A DNA stretch of 40,882 bases from Bacteroidota bacterium (GCA_003153435.1 PLYR01000137.1:93793-134674), one strand, 5' to 3'; counted from the stretch's first letter, positions 23,139 to 31,209 are shown. The notes: generated by a model from the letters alone, not told the origin. A program made the numbers and translations.

Positions 23139-23954
23139 TTGAGTTACCAACAACAATATCGTCCTTCTGGTTTTACAATCCTTCCTCCGGTTGTAAAAAA
23201 CATTCTTATCATAAACGTCATCTTGTTTATTGCTCTGCTGGCCTTTGAGTATAAGTTCCAGATAGATCTTGACGATAAACTTGGCTTACACTACATAACC
23301 TCTCCTAATTTCAGATGGTACCAGATCTTCACCCACATGTTTATGCATGCGGGGATAGCCCATATTGTTCTCAATATGTATGGGGTCTGGATGTTCGGCA
23401 GTTCGCTTGAAAATTACTGGGGCCCTAAAAGATTTCTTATTTACTATCTGGTAGCTGGGCTGGGTGCTGCTTTTCTACAAACTCTTTATACCACCTACCA
23501 ATTGCATGTGCTTGATGTAGCCATTGCTAATCCTGACCCTGAAAGTTATTTTAAACTGATGGGGCATTATTATCAACCAACCAAGTTGCTTGATTTTTAC
23601 AACGCATGGAAGGCTGCCCCGCATGATCCGGAGGGGATATCTTTTGCAATCAAAAATCTACAGCACCTGAAGGCTGACATAGCTGACATTCCGGTAGTAG
23701 GAGCTTCGGGTGCGTTGTTCGGAGTCCTGCTTGCATTTGGGATGATCTTCCCGAACACAGAGCTCATGATCATATTTTTTCCAATCCCCATCAAGGCCAA
23801 GTACTTCGTTATTTTATACGGTGCGGTGGAACTCTTTTCCGGAGTATCCCAGATTCAAGGCGATAATATTGCTCACTTCGCCCACCTGGGTGGAATGCTC
23901 TTTGGTTTTATCCTGATTAAGCTCTGGCAGAAGAACCGTAACTTTTTTTATTGA
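23139..23954 (+). CDS. Rhomboid family intramembrane serine protease 1
   Basis: The 271-residue, six-helix membrane protease has N-terminal YRPSGFTILPPVVKN, a motif recurrent in Bacteroidota rhomboids. Catalytic residues are S190 in VGASGALFG and H249 in HFAHLGGMLFG. HxxxHIVLNMYGVWMFG supplies the oxyanion region. An insertion of about 65 polar residues (120-185) sits between helices ahead of the serine. The start is TTG at 23139: an upstream in-frame stop (23112) leaves no ATG or GTG option. It follows mutL by 47 nt, with TAACTTTA at 23119-23126 as a possible -7 element. Confidence 0.9.
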   Translation: MSYQQQYRPSGFTILPPVVKNILIINVILFIALLAFEYKFQIDLDDKLGLHYITSPNFRWYQIFTHMFMHAGIAHIVLNMYGVWMFGSSLENYWGPKRFLIYYLVAGLGAAFLQTLYTTYQLHVLDVAIANPDPESYFKLMGHYYQPTKLLDFYNAWKAAPHDPEGISFAIKNLQHLKADIADIPVVGASGALFGVLLAFGMIFPNTELMIIFFPIPIKAKYFVILYGAVELFSGVSQIQGDNIAHFAHLGGMLFGFILIKLWQKNRNFFY

Positions 23955-23974
23955 ACCAAATTTCAGCAATCAGT

Positions 23975-24850
23975 ATGTCTATTATAAACGATATCAAGAA
24001 TACCTTCAGCATGAAGCATAACGGTCTTAACAGGCTCCTGCTGGTGAATGTGCTCCTTTTTCTTGCCGCTAATCTCACCAAAGGCATTCTGGGCCTTGCG
24101 GGATATTCTTTCACACCGGTTCATTTACAACTTGCACTCAATTCTAATTTTAGTTTTTTCGCTGAGCATTTCTGGACCCTTTTCACCTATATGTTTTATC
24201 ACCTTGACTTCTTTCATATCTTCTTCAATATGCTCTGGCTTTATTCCATTGGTAATGTCTTCGCCGAATTCATAGGAAGCAAACGCATTGTTGCGGTATA
24301 TGTATTAGGAGGATTGGCAGGGGGTATTCTCTTTATGCTTGCAGGCAATTTCCTTCCAGGGTCCAGAGGATTGCTGCTTGGAGCTTCAGCAGGTGTGATG
24401 GCCATTGTTATTGCAACAGCCGTATACGCACCGAATCTGGTCATGAATGTGTTTCTGCTCGGACCAGTGAGGTTAAAATATATTGCGTTGGTCTGTTTCA
24501 TCCTCACAAGCCTTATCGATATTGACTCTTCAAATACCGGGGGTAAAATTTCGCATATCGGTGGTGCAGCGTTTGGTTTGATCTTCGCGCTTCAATACCG
24601 CAAAGGCAATGATCTCACCCGTGGACTTACCGGAATATTGGATTCTATCCTGAACCTTTTCTCCCGAAAACCCCGGAGCAATGTAAAGGTTGCATATAAG
24701 CGCCCAATCCCAGATGATGTTTATAATGAACGAAAGGTAAATGAGCAGAAAAAAGTCAATGAAATACTGGACAAAATTTCACGCTCCGGTTATGAAAGCC
24801 TGAGCAAGGATGAAAAAGATTTTCTTTTCAATGCCAGCCGGAAAATGTAA
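23975..24850 (+). CDS. Rhomboid family intramembrane serine protease 2
   Basis: The 291-residue protein is a second rhomboid with S138 in LGASAGVMA, H194 in SHIGGAAFG and N85 in FFNMLWLYSIG. It ends in a cytoplasmic tail of about 70 charged residues (KKVNEILDKISRSGYESLSK) resembling the C-terminal DUF6576-type tail of Bacteroidota rhomboids. An alternative start is TTG at 23951, overlapping the previous stop as TTGA; I prefer ATG 23975 because it opens MSIINDIKNTF directly before the first helix. The two rhomboids are distinct subfamilies rather than a recent duplication. Confidence 0.9.
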   Translation: MSIINDIKNTFSMKHNGLNRLLLVNVLLFLAANLTKGILGLAGYSFTPVHLQLALNSNFSFFAEHFWTLFTYMFYHLDFFHIFFNMLWLYSIGNVFAEFIGSKRIVAVYVLGGLAGGILFMLAGNFLPGSRGLLLGASAGVMAIVIATAVYAPNLVMNVFLLGPVRLKYIALVCFILTSLIDIDSSNTGGKISHIGGAAFGLIFALQYRKGNDLTRGLTGILDSILNLFSRKPRSNVKVAYKRPIPDDVYNERKVNEQKKVNEILDKISRSGYESLSKDEKDFLFNASRKM

Positions 24851-24856
24851 GGCAGA

Positions 24857-26011
24857 ATGGAAGAACAAGGCAAAGAAACAATAACCACGTCGGCGACACC
24901 GCCTCCACCAGGCAGGAAACGTTCCGTATTTCGTATCGTGGTCATCTGGCTGAACTATCTTTCAGTTGCTCTGCTGCTTTTTTCCTATCTCGCTCCTTTT
25001 GTCAGCCCCAGGATTTTCTGGCCCCTCGCCTTTTTCGGGATCTCCTATCCTATACTCCTGATCATAAACCTGCTTTTTGTGATATACTGGCTTCTGGCAT
25101 GGAGGATGAGGTTTCTTTATTCATTTGTTGCCATTCTTCTGGGGTTGAATATCCTTAACGGTTATGTACAGCTAAACTTCAAAAAGACTCCGGTAAACTC
25201 CAAACATAAACTTAAAATCATGAGCTACAATACCAAGCTCTTTGATCTTTATAACTGGTCACATAATTTAGAAACCCGGAGCAAGATATTTGACCTGCTC
25301 AAATCAGAAGCCCCGGATATTGTTTGTATGCAGGAGTTCTATAATTCGGATAAAGGTCATTTCCGGAATCTGGACACCCTGGTGAAATTCCAGAAAGCCA
25401 AATACTCCCATGTAGAATACCAGGTAACTCTGAGAGGAACGGATCACTGGGGAATGGCTACTTTCAGCAGCTACCCCATTGTAAACAGGGGACAGATCGA
25501 TTTCAATACTTTTGGAAATAACAGTTGCATGTATACCGATATCAAGGTAGATGATGATACGATCAGGGTTTATAATGTTCACCTGCAAAGCATCCATTTC
25601 AGCAATAATGATTATAAGTTTATGGAGGCCCTGATGGATATCAAGGACCTGAATGAATTTAAAGGATCGCGGAGTATCCTGAGACGCTTAAAATGGGCAT
25701 TCAAGAGAAGAGCCGGACAGGCTGAAATTATTGAAACACACATAGCAAGCTGCCATTATCCGGTGATCATCTGTGGCGACTTCAATGACACCCCAGCCTC
25801 CTATACCTATCATATGCTGAGCAAGGGAATGAATGATGCTTTTTTAGAGACTGGAAATGGATTCGGAAGGACATACTATGGAAAATTTCCTTCTTTTCGG
25901 ATTGATTATATTCTTCACAGCAAGGATATTCAGACCTGGGATTTTAAGACTATCATAACAGAACTATCTGATCACTATCCGATAACCTGTACGATAGGTT
26001 TCGGAAAGTGA
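24857..26011 (+). CDS. Membrane-anchored endonuclease/exonuclease/phosphatase family protein
   Basis: The 384-residue protein has about three N-terminal transmembrane segments (residues 25-105) and then an EEP domain: LKIMSYNTKLFD, DIVCMQEFYNSD (metal-binding Glu), NVHLQSIHF, IICGDFNDTPAS (catalytic Asp/Asn) and LSDHYPITC (catalytic His). EEP members cleave nucleic acids, inositol phosphates or sphingolipids. The membrane anchor and probable extracytoplasmic domain argue against DNA repair, but the substrate is open. It starts 6 nt after the second rhomboid and is probably co-transcribed with it. Confidence 0.88.
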   Translation: MEEQGKETITTSATPPPPGRKRSVFRIVVIWLNYLSVALLLFSYLAPFVSPRIFWPLAFFGISYPILLIINLLFVIYWLLAWRMRFLYSFVAILLGLNILNGYVQLNFKKTPVNSKHKLKIMSYNTKLFDLYNWSHNLETRSKIFDLLKSEAPDIVCMQEFYNSDKGHFRNLDTLVKFQKAKYSHVEYQVTLRGTDHWGMATFSSYPIVNRGQIDFNTFGNNSCMYTDIKVDDDTIRVYNVHLQSIHFSNNDYKFMEALMDIKDLNEFKGSRSILRRLKWAFKRRAGQAEIIETHIASCHYPVIICGDFNDTPASYTYHMLSKGMNDAFLETGNGFGRTYYGKFPSFRIDYILHSKDIQTWDFKTIITELSDHYPITCTIGFGK

Positions 26012-26032
26012 TCTATTTTAATTGATTTTCAC

Positions 26033-26040
26033 TACTTTTA
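26033..26040 (+). promoter_or_regulatory. -7-like element (TACTTTTA)
   Basis: This is a TAnnTTTA variant 21 nt before the ATG of the beta-barrel gene. TAnnTTTA variants recur in front of several genes in this window. Confidence 0.35.
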
Positions 26041-26061
26041 TAGCACAGCAAAATCTATAAC

Positions 26062-26706
26062 ATGACAAAAGTAATCCAGCGCCTTGCACTGAGCTTGGTT
26101 ATGCTCACCTCCTTTTCAATTCTTAGCCATGCACAGGCATTTAAAAAAGACGATATCGTGATAGATCTGGGGGTAAATTTCTCCTACTACAATACAACCA
26201 ACCAAAGCAGCGCACCTGGATCAGCAGTTCAATCCAGTCATTTAGGTGGCGGTGTTTATTCGGCTGGTGTTGAATATGGACTGGCTAACTGGTTCGGAGT
26301 CGGCGTAAAACTTCGTTACGATGATTATATCACCAAGGATTCCGTAACACACCCGCATCCAAGTGCAACCGGTTATGATGCGCTGATCATTGCAAACTTC
26401 CACTTCATTAAAACCAAGCACCTGGACATCCCAATTGGAGTTGGTTATGGCTACTCCGGCCTCAAGTATACCACACAAGATTCTGTAGCTTCCAACCTTT
26501 CCGGAAGAGGAGCCATCTTTGATGTCCATGTGGATCCACGAATTTATTTTGGCAATCATATCGGTATCAATTTTCACGTGGCTTATACTTATTTTGGTTA
26601 CCCGGAAGTCATCTACAACGATAATAAAACGGGGAACAAACCCAATACATCCAACCTTACAGCTACGGGCATTAACATAGGTGTAGGTCTCCAGTTCAAG
26701 TTCTGA
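26062..26706 (+). CDS. Outer-membrane beta-barrel protein
   Basis: The 214-residue protein has a signal peptide (cleavage near SHAQA). The rest alternates aromatic and polar strands with Gly/Tyr-rich turns (VDLGVNFSYYNTT-like, GVEYGLANWFGVGVKLRYDDY, IGVGYGYSGLKY, GINFHVAYTYFGYPE) and ends with INIGVGLQFKF, the Phe-terminated last strand of outer-membrane barrels. Size suggests an 8-strand barrel of the OmpW/OmpA-like class. No ligand or function can be assigned. Confidence 0.75.
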   Translation: MTKVIQRLALSLVMLTSFSILSHAQAFKKDDIVIDLGVNFSYYNTTNQSSAPGSAVQSSHLGGGVYSAGVEYGLANWFGVGVKLRYDDYITKDSVTHPHPSATGYDALIIANFHFIKTKHLDIPIGVGYGYSGLKYTTQDSVASNLSGRGAIFDVHVDPRIYFGNHIGINFHVAYTYFGYPEVIYNDNKTGNKPNTSNLTATGINIGVGLQFKF

Positions 26707-26740
26707 CCCACCAGGGTTATGCCTTCAGGTTCTTTTTCAG

Positions 26741-26748
26741 TATGTTTG
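26741..26748 (+). promoter_or_regulatory. -7 promoter element (TATGTTTG) 4 nt before start
   Basis: An exact TAnnTTTG match ends 4 nt before the GTG start of the MFS gene, placing the predicted transcription start within the first codons. No clear -33 TTTG. Confidence 0.45.
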
Positions 26749-26752
26749 TCGT

Positions 26753-28009
26753 GTGACAAATGAAGCTGTTCCTAAACCTCATGATCCATTCGCAGCGCTG
26801 CGACTCCGGGAATTCAGCTTTTTTATCTGTGCCCGCTTCTTCCTTACCCTGGGAATTCAGATGCAGAGTGTGGTTGTTGGCTGGCAAGTGTACAGTCTCA
26901 CCAAAGATGTATTGTCTCTTGGATATATAGGACTCGCCGAGGCACTTCCATTTATCGCCCTATCCTTTTTCTCCGGACATATTGCCGATATCGTCAGCAG
27001 GAAACGAATCATCGTTGTATCTACACTGGCATTAATCATAGCTACCGGATTCCTGGCTTGGTTTTCTTCCGATGCTTCCGGGGTGATTCATCGCCTCGGA
27101 ACGATGCCCATTTATATTATTATTGGAATAAGCGGTTTGATCCGTTCCTTTCTGGGCCCCTCTTTCCCCTCCTGGCTCGCTCAGATAGTACCCAGAAGCC
27201 ATTACACGAATGCAGCCACCTGGAACAGCACGGTGTGGCACAGCGGATTTATTGCCGGCAATGCGGTGGGAGGTTTGCTCTGTATTTATGGCATCACACA
27301 GGCTTACTGCGCCGTATTAGGAATGGTTGGACTTTCCTTACTGTTCGTCTCCCTGATCGGTGACAAGCCATTGCCCGTGAAAGAAAAAGTGGAGTCCCTT
27401 CGGGAGAGCCTGGCGGTAGGTATCAACTTCGTTTTTAAAAATAAGATAATACTGGGAGCCCTTTCTCTGGACTTGTTCGCTGTTCTTTTCGGAGGCGCTG
27501 TTGCAATGCTTCCGGCTTTTGCAGACAAGATTTTGAAAGTAGGCTCAACTGAATTTGGTTTCCTGAGGGCCGCACCTGCTATAGGAGCGGTATTGATGGC
27601 GTTTATCCTCGCCTATATCCCACAGAAAAAAAATGCAGGAAGAAATCTGCTTCTGGCTATCACCGGCTTTGGTATTGCCACCATCCTATTTGCCCTCTCC
27701 ACCAATTTTTACCTCAGTCTTTTCCTGCTTGCTCTGACCGGAGCTTTTGATAATGTGAGTGTAGTAATCCGACACAGCATCCTTCAACTCATGACACCGG
27801 ACAATATGAGAGGAAGAGTATCCGCAGTCAATAATATTTTTATCGGGTCCTCGAACGAGATCGGCGGGTTCGAATCCGGGGTGACGGCACGTCTGATGGG
27901 CCTTGCTCCTTCCGTAATCTTCGGAGGAATCATGACGATTATCGTGGTACTGTTCACGGCTAAAGTATCACCGGAAATACGAAAGATGAACTTAAAGGAA
28001 ATTGAATAG
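26753..28009 (+). CDS. MFS transporter (EntS/DHA3-like exporter)
   Basis: The 418-residue protein has about 12 transmembrane helices. Its opening resembles MFS_3/EntS-type exporters: FALTLGIQMQ-like helix 1 (FFLTLGIQMQSVVVGWQVY), FFSGHIADIVSRKRI as the loop 2-3 signature, and TPDNMRGRVSAVNNIFIGSSNEIGGFESG in the second half. Such proteins export siderophores or small hydrophobic compounds; the substrate is unknown. The start is GTG at 26753, since no ATG lies between it and helix 1. It converges with the next gene, with only 4 nt between the stops. Confidence 0.88.
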   Translation: MTNEAVPKPHDPFAALRLREFSFFICARFFLTLGIQMQSVVVGWQVYSLTKDVLSLGYIGLAEALPFIALSFFSGHIADIVSRKRIIVVSTLALIIATGFLAWFSSDASGVIHRLGTMPIYIIIGISGLIRSFLGPSFPSWLAQIVPRSHYTNAATWNSTVWHSGFIAGNAVGGLLCIYGITQAYCAVLGMVGLSLLFVSLIGDKPLPVKEKVESLRESLAVGINFVFKNKIILGALSLDLFAVLFGGAVAMLPAFADKILKVGSTEFGFLRAAPAIGAVLMAFILAYIPQKKNAGRNLLLAITGFGIATILFALSTNFYLSLFLLALTGAFDNVSVVIRHSILQLMTPDNMRGRVSAVNNIFIGSSNEIGGFESGVTARLMGLAPSVIFGGIMTIIVVLFTAKVSPEIRKMNLKEIE

Positions 28010-28013
28010 GAGG

Positions 28014-28748
28014 TTATTCTGTCCAGCCAATCATTGCAGAACAAAGGATACTGGGTAGTACGACAGGATTACTCCCCCGTTTTCCGATCCCATATTGATC
28101 AGCTCCGTTAGCAGGAAGTTTGAAATCAGATCCGTCGACATATTGAAATCCGGCCTTGAATCCCAAATCGAATACCAATCCATATTTTTTAAGTGAGCGG
28201 AAACCCACATCCAGGCGCGCACCGAATGCATTCTTGAAGGTGAGATAGGTTTTGTCTTTATAGGAAAAAGAGCCGAACATTCCAGTGGTGCTGTAATCCG
28301 GAATAGCGCCATAGGCAGGGTTCTCGGCAAACTGATCGAAGATATCCGTTCCTACATAATAGCCAGAAGCAGGCACTTTCCCGGTTGCAGAAGAAAACGA
28401 AGAAAGTTCTTTATGCTTAGGTGCCAGTTTATGACGATGGAGATATTTGCGGATTTCAAAACCCATGTTGGTTCCTTGATATTCAAGCAAAGATCTTTCA
28501 GGTTTTACGGTTCTTCGGAAGGAAGTAACATGCTTAGCCGGAACAATTTTTTTAACCGGAATTGTTGGCCTTCTGGAAGATCTCCGGACGTGAAAACCAT
28601 GCTTGACTGAAACCAACTGTCCTTTCCCCGATACATGCAGGCCTCCAACAGGTATTAACAACTGAGAATTTAAGCTCTTGCTGGTTTGAGAAAAGCCTGC
28701 TCCGGAAAGGATCAACAGAAGAAGAAAAAGACTGAGCCGGAGTTTCAT
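28014..28748 (-). CDS. Exported protein of unknown function
   Basis: The 244-residue product has a clear signal peptide (MKLRLSLFLLLLILSGAGFSQ). The first half of the mature part is basic and low-complexity with many Arg/Lys/His/Val residues (HVRRSSRRPTIPVKKIVPAKH). The second half looks like outer-membrane strands (FKNAFGARLDVGFRSLKKYG, LVFDLGFKAGFQYVDGS). I do not recognise a family. It may be an outer-membrane protein with a periplasmic basic segment, but the C-terminus (AMIGWTE) lacks the usual final Phe. Confidence 0.65.
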   Translation of the reverse strand: MKLRLSLFLLLLILSGAGFSQTSKSLNSQLLIPVGGLHVSGKGQLVSVKHGFHVRRSSRRPTIPVKKIVPAKHVTSFRRTVKPERSLLEYQGTNMGFEIRKYLHRHKLAPKHKELSSFSSATGKVPASGYYVGTDIFDQFAENPAYGAIPDYSTTGMFGSFSYKDKTYLTFKNAFGARLDVGFRSLKKYGLVFDLGFKAGFQYVDGSDFKLPANGADQYGIGKRGSNPVVLPSILCSAMIGWTE

Positions 28749-28774
28749 TTTTTATTTTATCTCAATTCAATACT

Positions 28775-28782
28775 TAAAGGTA
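28775..28782 (-). promoter_or_regulatory. -7-like element (TACCTTTA, minus strand)
   Basis: A TAnnTTTA variant 26 nt before the ATG of the exported-protein gene at 28748; it lies just beyond the terminator of the upstream gene. Confidence 0.4.
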
Positions 28783-28795
28783 GCGAATCATTATT

Positions 28796-28830
28796 AAAAA
28801 AAAGGGGAGGAAGTGTTAAATCCTCCCCCT
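28796..28830 (-). terminator. Terminator of the CsgG/LpoB-like gene
   Basis: Arms GGGGAGGA (28804-28811) and TCCTCCCC (28821-28828) with a 9-nt loop. On the minus strand the hairpin is followed by eight T. It lies 9 nt beyond the stop at 28837 and isolates the two minus-strand genes. Confidence 0.88.
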
Positions 28831-28836
28831 CTTTTG

Positions 28837-29976
28837 TTAATGTCTCTTTGCGTTGAATCCTACCGATAAGCCGAACCTCCATCCATCGAGGCTGGGAATT
28901 ACATAAGCATTGACAGGGATATTCAATTTACCTGACTTAATAGTGCGTCCCACGGCAAGAATGAATGATGCTTTTCCGGCCAGATCACCACGGCTGTCGA
29001 GCCTGCTGACGGAGGAAGGCCTTTTGGTCCCGTCATTCGGATACTCGTTATTCAGGTGCCAATTGTTATTGGAATCATAATACCCATCGGCCATGGGTAC
29101 GAGGCTAAAGGTTGGTCCAAAAGCAATTTCCCATCCATGTTTATTGTCACGGAAACCATTCATAATGGTCAGGCTGGGAATAAAAATATTCTGGTCGAAT
29201 CCGGTCACTGTCGGCAAAAATTCGAATAATGCCTGATAATTCCCTTCATTCAGATACTGGGCTTCAAACTGATACCCGAACTGGAACATCACCGGGGAGG
29301 CTCCAAAACCACCGGAATTTTTAGATGCCGTAATGATCTTGGCTGTGCTGCCGGTAAAGACTGTAAAGCCGCTTCGGGGACCACTCAGGTTTACTCGTTC
29401 TTTGTTCGGGTTGTTGGTCGCACTCTCAAATGTATTCCGTTTGGACAGATAGCTGAGGGCTGTTTCATCCAGTTTCATGCCGAACATCTGACGAATGGAA
29501 AGTTTAACCATCCCCTGCAACTCCTTTGGAATGTTCAAGTATTCATTGACCTGGGTTTTCTCGATTGTTGCTGTCTTTACATCAATCAACCTAAAAGTCA
29601 TGACGATGGTTTCCCCATACAACTCAGCACTCCCGGTAAACATTTTGTCCGAGTGAATCTGGCTCCCGACCTCTACCAGGCAAATTTTACCAAAACAATT
29701 TCCTATGTTGAGCTTGTTCTTTTCTACCACATAGGCCACATCATACCGATCCATCACCTCAAACGAATCCAGCTTCTCCAGCTCAATCCGTACAAGATTT
29801 CCCATCTGAACCGGATCCAGGTTTACTCCTTTTGCATCAATATTCAGTACAGTCATTGTTTTTCGGTTCTTTTTGGCCCCGACAGAAGTCTGACCATAAG
29901 AAACCAGATTAAGCGTAAATAACATTATTACGGTTAATACTGTTCCGGTAAACACATTGTTTTTCCTGGTTTTCAT
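28837..29976 (-). CDS. Exported protein with CsgG/LpoB-like domain
   Basis: The 379-residue product has a signal peptide (cleavage near VSYGQ). Residues about 40-168 resemble the CsgG/LpoB/TolB-N fold found in envelope proteins: MTVLNIDAKG, LVRIELEKLDSFEVMDRYDV, a Cys pair CFGKIC (94-99), and VEVGSQIHSDKMFTGSAELYG ahead of TFRLIDVKTATIEKT. The C-terminal 170 residues look like outer-membrane beta structure. It may be an outer-membrane assembly or secretion accessory protein. The frame extends to an ATG at 30126, but a promoter element at 29997-30004 and a terminator at 30071-30094 lie in that extension, so I set the start at 29976. Confidence 0.75.
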   Translation of the reverse strand: MKTRKNNVFTGTVLTVIMLFTLNLVSYGQTSVGAKKNRKTMTVLNIDAKGVNLDPVQMGNLVRIELEKLDSFEVMDRYDVAYVVEKNKLNIGNCFGKICLVEVGSQIHSDKMFTGSAELYGETIVMTFRLIDVKTATIEKTQVNEYLNIPKELQGMVKLSIRQMFGMKLDETALSYLSKRNTFESATNNPNKERVNLSGPRSGFTVFTGSTAKIITASKNSGGFGASPVMFQFGYQFEAQYLNEGNYQALFEFLPTVTGFDQNIFIPSLTIMNGFRDNKHGWEIAFGPTFSLVPMADGYYDSNNNWHLNNEYPNDGTKRPSSVSRLDSRGDLAGKASFILAVGRTIKSGKLNIPVNAYVIPSLDGWRFGLSVGFNAKRH

Positions 29977-29996
29977 GCTTTTTAGTTTTGTTTGGA

Positions 29997-30004
29997 CAAA
30001 TGTA
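29997..30004 (-). promoter_or_regulatory. -7 element of CsgG/LpoB-like gene (TACATTTG)
   Basis: On the minus strand this is the same octamer used by both small lipoprotein genes, 20 nt before the ATG at 29976; a TTTT stands about 20 nt upstream in place of the -33 TTTG. Confidence 0.6.
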
Positions 30005-30070
30005 TATCCGGTTTGAGGGGGATTAAAATGAGTTTCTGCCCCTTCATTTAATACAGCATGGCTTTTTGCA

Positions 30071-30094
30071 AAAAAAAGGAGGATTAGTCCTCCT
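30071..30094 (-). terminator. Orphan intrinsic terminator
   Basis: Arms AGGAGGA (30077-30083) and TCCTCCT (30088-30094) with loop TTAG. On the minus strand the hairpin is followed by a run of T (continuing to about 30070). No gene lies upstream of it on that strand before the divergent HTH gene, so it may end a short RNA or attenuate a long leader. Confidence 0.7.
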
Positions 30095-30104
30095 AAAGAC
30101 CAAT

Positions 30105-30123
30105 ATTTGCATTTTTTGCAAAT
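30105..30123. promoter_or_regulatory. Inverted repeat, possible operator
   Basis: Arms ATTTGCA and TGCAAAT are perfectly complementary with a 5-T spacer (12-nt centre-to-centre). It lies in the divergent intergenic region 73 nt before the HTH regulator and could be its binding site. Confidence 0.4.
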
Positions 30124-30169
30124 CATCTGTACCTTACGATATAGATTTTAATAATCATATCCCACTACC

Positions 30170-30185
30170 TAAGGAGTATTCCTTA
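30170..30185. promoter_or_regulatory. Inverted repeat overlapping a purine-rich (SD-like) site
   Basis: Arms TAAGGA and TCCTTA with spacer GTAT lie 10 nt before the HTH gene start. The left arm includes AAGGAG, the only strong Shine-Dalgarno-like sequence near this gene, but at 19 nt from the ATG it is far for direct use. Operator or leader hairpin. Confidence 0.35.
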
Positions 30186-30195
30186 AAAATATTTC

Positions 30196-31209
30196 ATGAA
30201 TAAACCAGATTCCACCAAAGTTCAGCGTGAATTTATCAAGCGTTTACGTGACCTTACCCCTTCCAACCACTCTTTGGCAGATGAGCTGGCCGAAATCTTA
30301 CAGATAAGCAATGACAGTGCATACCGAAGGATCAGAGGAGATACAGCCTTAACCTTAGATGAAGTGGCAGTGCTTTGCACCCATTACCGTATCTCACTCG
30401 ACACGTTCAACCCCGGTTCCACGGGTACGGTCACTTTCAGTTACCGTCCTTTAAGCAATAGTGAAGATGCTTTCGATGCCTATTTTCAGAGCATCCTGAC
30501 TGATCTGCGAAAAATCAAAGCCTTTCCAAAGAAAGAAATCATTTACGCGGCTGAAGACATCCCCATTTTTCATTACTATCAATTTCCGGAGCTCACTGCA
30601 TTTAAAATATTTTACTGGACCAAATCCGTTTTGAATGTGCCTTCCTTTGAAGGAAAAAAATTCAGGCCCGAGATGATCGACAAGCGCTTCATTGGTTATG
30701 CCCGGGAAATATTTGATCATTATGTAGCCATCCCATCCACCGAAATCTGGAACGAAGAGACGATGAGCGGAATGCTCAAATCCATTGAATTTTATTGGGA
30801 ATCGGGTTTGTTTGCCGACAAGCAAACGGCACTGCAGGTCATTGACCAGCTTTCACAGATGCTTACCTACCTACAGAAACAGGCGGAGCATAGTTCAAAG
30901 TTCATTCCCGGAGAAGGAAAAATGAATGCCGAGTTCGAAAACAACTTCAACCTTTATAACAGTGAGGTGATGATTGGCAATAACTGCATCCTGGTGCTTG
31001 CCGAAAATTACAAGGCTGGTTATTTAAGCTATCATACATTTAACTCCATGGTAACCAGCAATGCAGAATATTGTGAGGAGACCGAACAGTGGCTTAAAAA
31101 CCTGATCCGCAAATCTGTGCTCATGAGTGGTGTGGCAGAAAAGCAGCGTTATCGCTTCTTTAAGGAGGCTCAGGAGTCGATCGATAAGGTTAGGGCTAAG
31201 ATCATATAA
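30196..31209 (+). CDS. HTH transcriptional regulator
   Basis: The 337-residue protein has an N-terminal XRE-like helix-turn-helix (about residues 26-48, SLADELAEILQISNDSAYRR) followed by LDEVAVLCTHYRISLDTF. The remaining 260 residues, rich in aromatic and charged residues, form a predicted alpha-helical sensor domain that I do not recognise. Proteins of this plan are common, uncharacterised regulators in Bacteroidota. It is divergent from the CsgG/LpoB-like gene across 219 nt with several inverted repeats, which makes that gene or itself a likely target. Confidence 0.78.
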   Translation: MNKPDSTKVQREFIKRLRDLTPSNHSLADELAEILQISNDSAYRRIRGDTALTLDEVAVLCTHYRISLDTFNPGSTGTVTFSYRPLSNSEDAFDAYFQSILTDLRKIKAFPKKEIIYAAEDIPIFHYYQFPELTAFKIFYWTKSVLNVPSFEGKKFRPEMIDKRFIGYAREIFDHYVAIPSTEIWNEETMSGMLKSIEFYWESGLFADKQTALQVIDQLSQMLTYLQKQAEHSSKFIPGEGKMNAEFENNFNLYNSEVMIGNNCILVLAENYKAGYLSYHTFNSMVTSNAEYCEETEQWLKNLIRKSVLMSGVAEKQRYRFFKEAQESIDKVRAKII

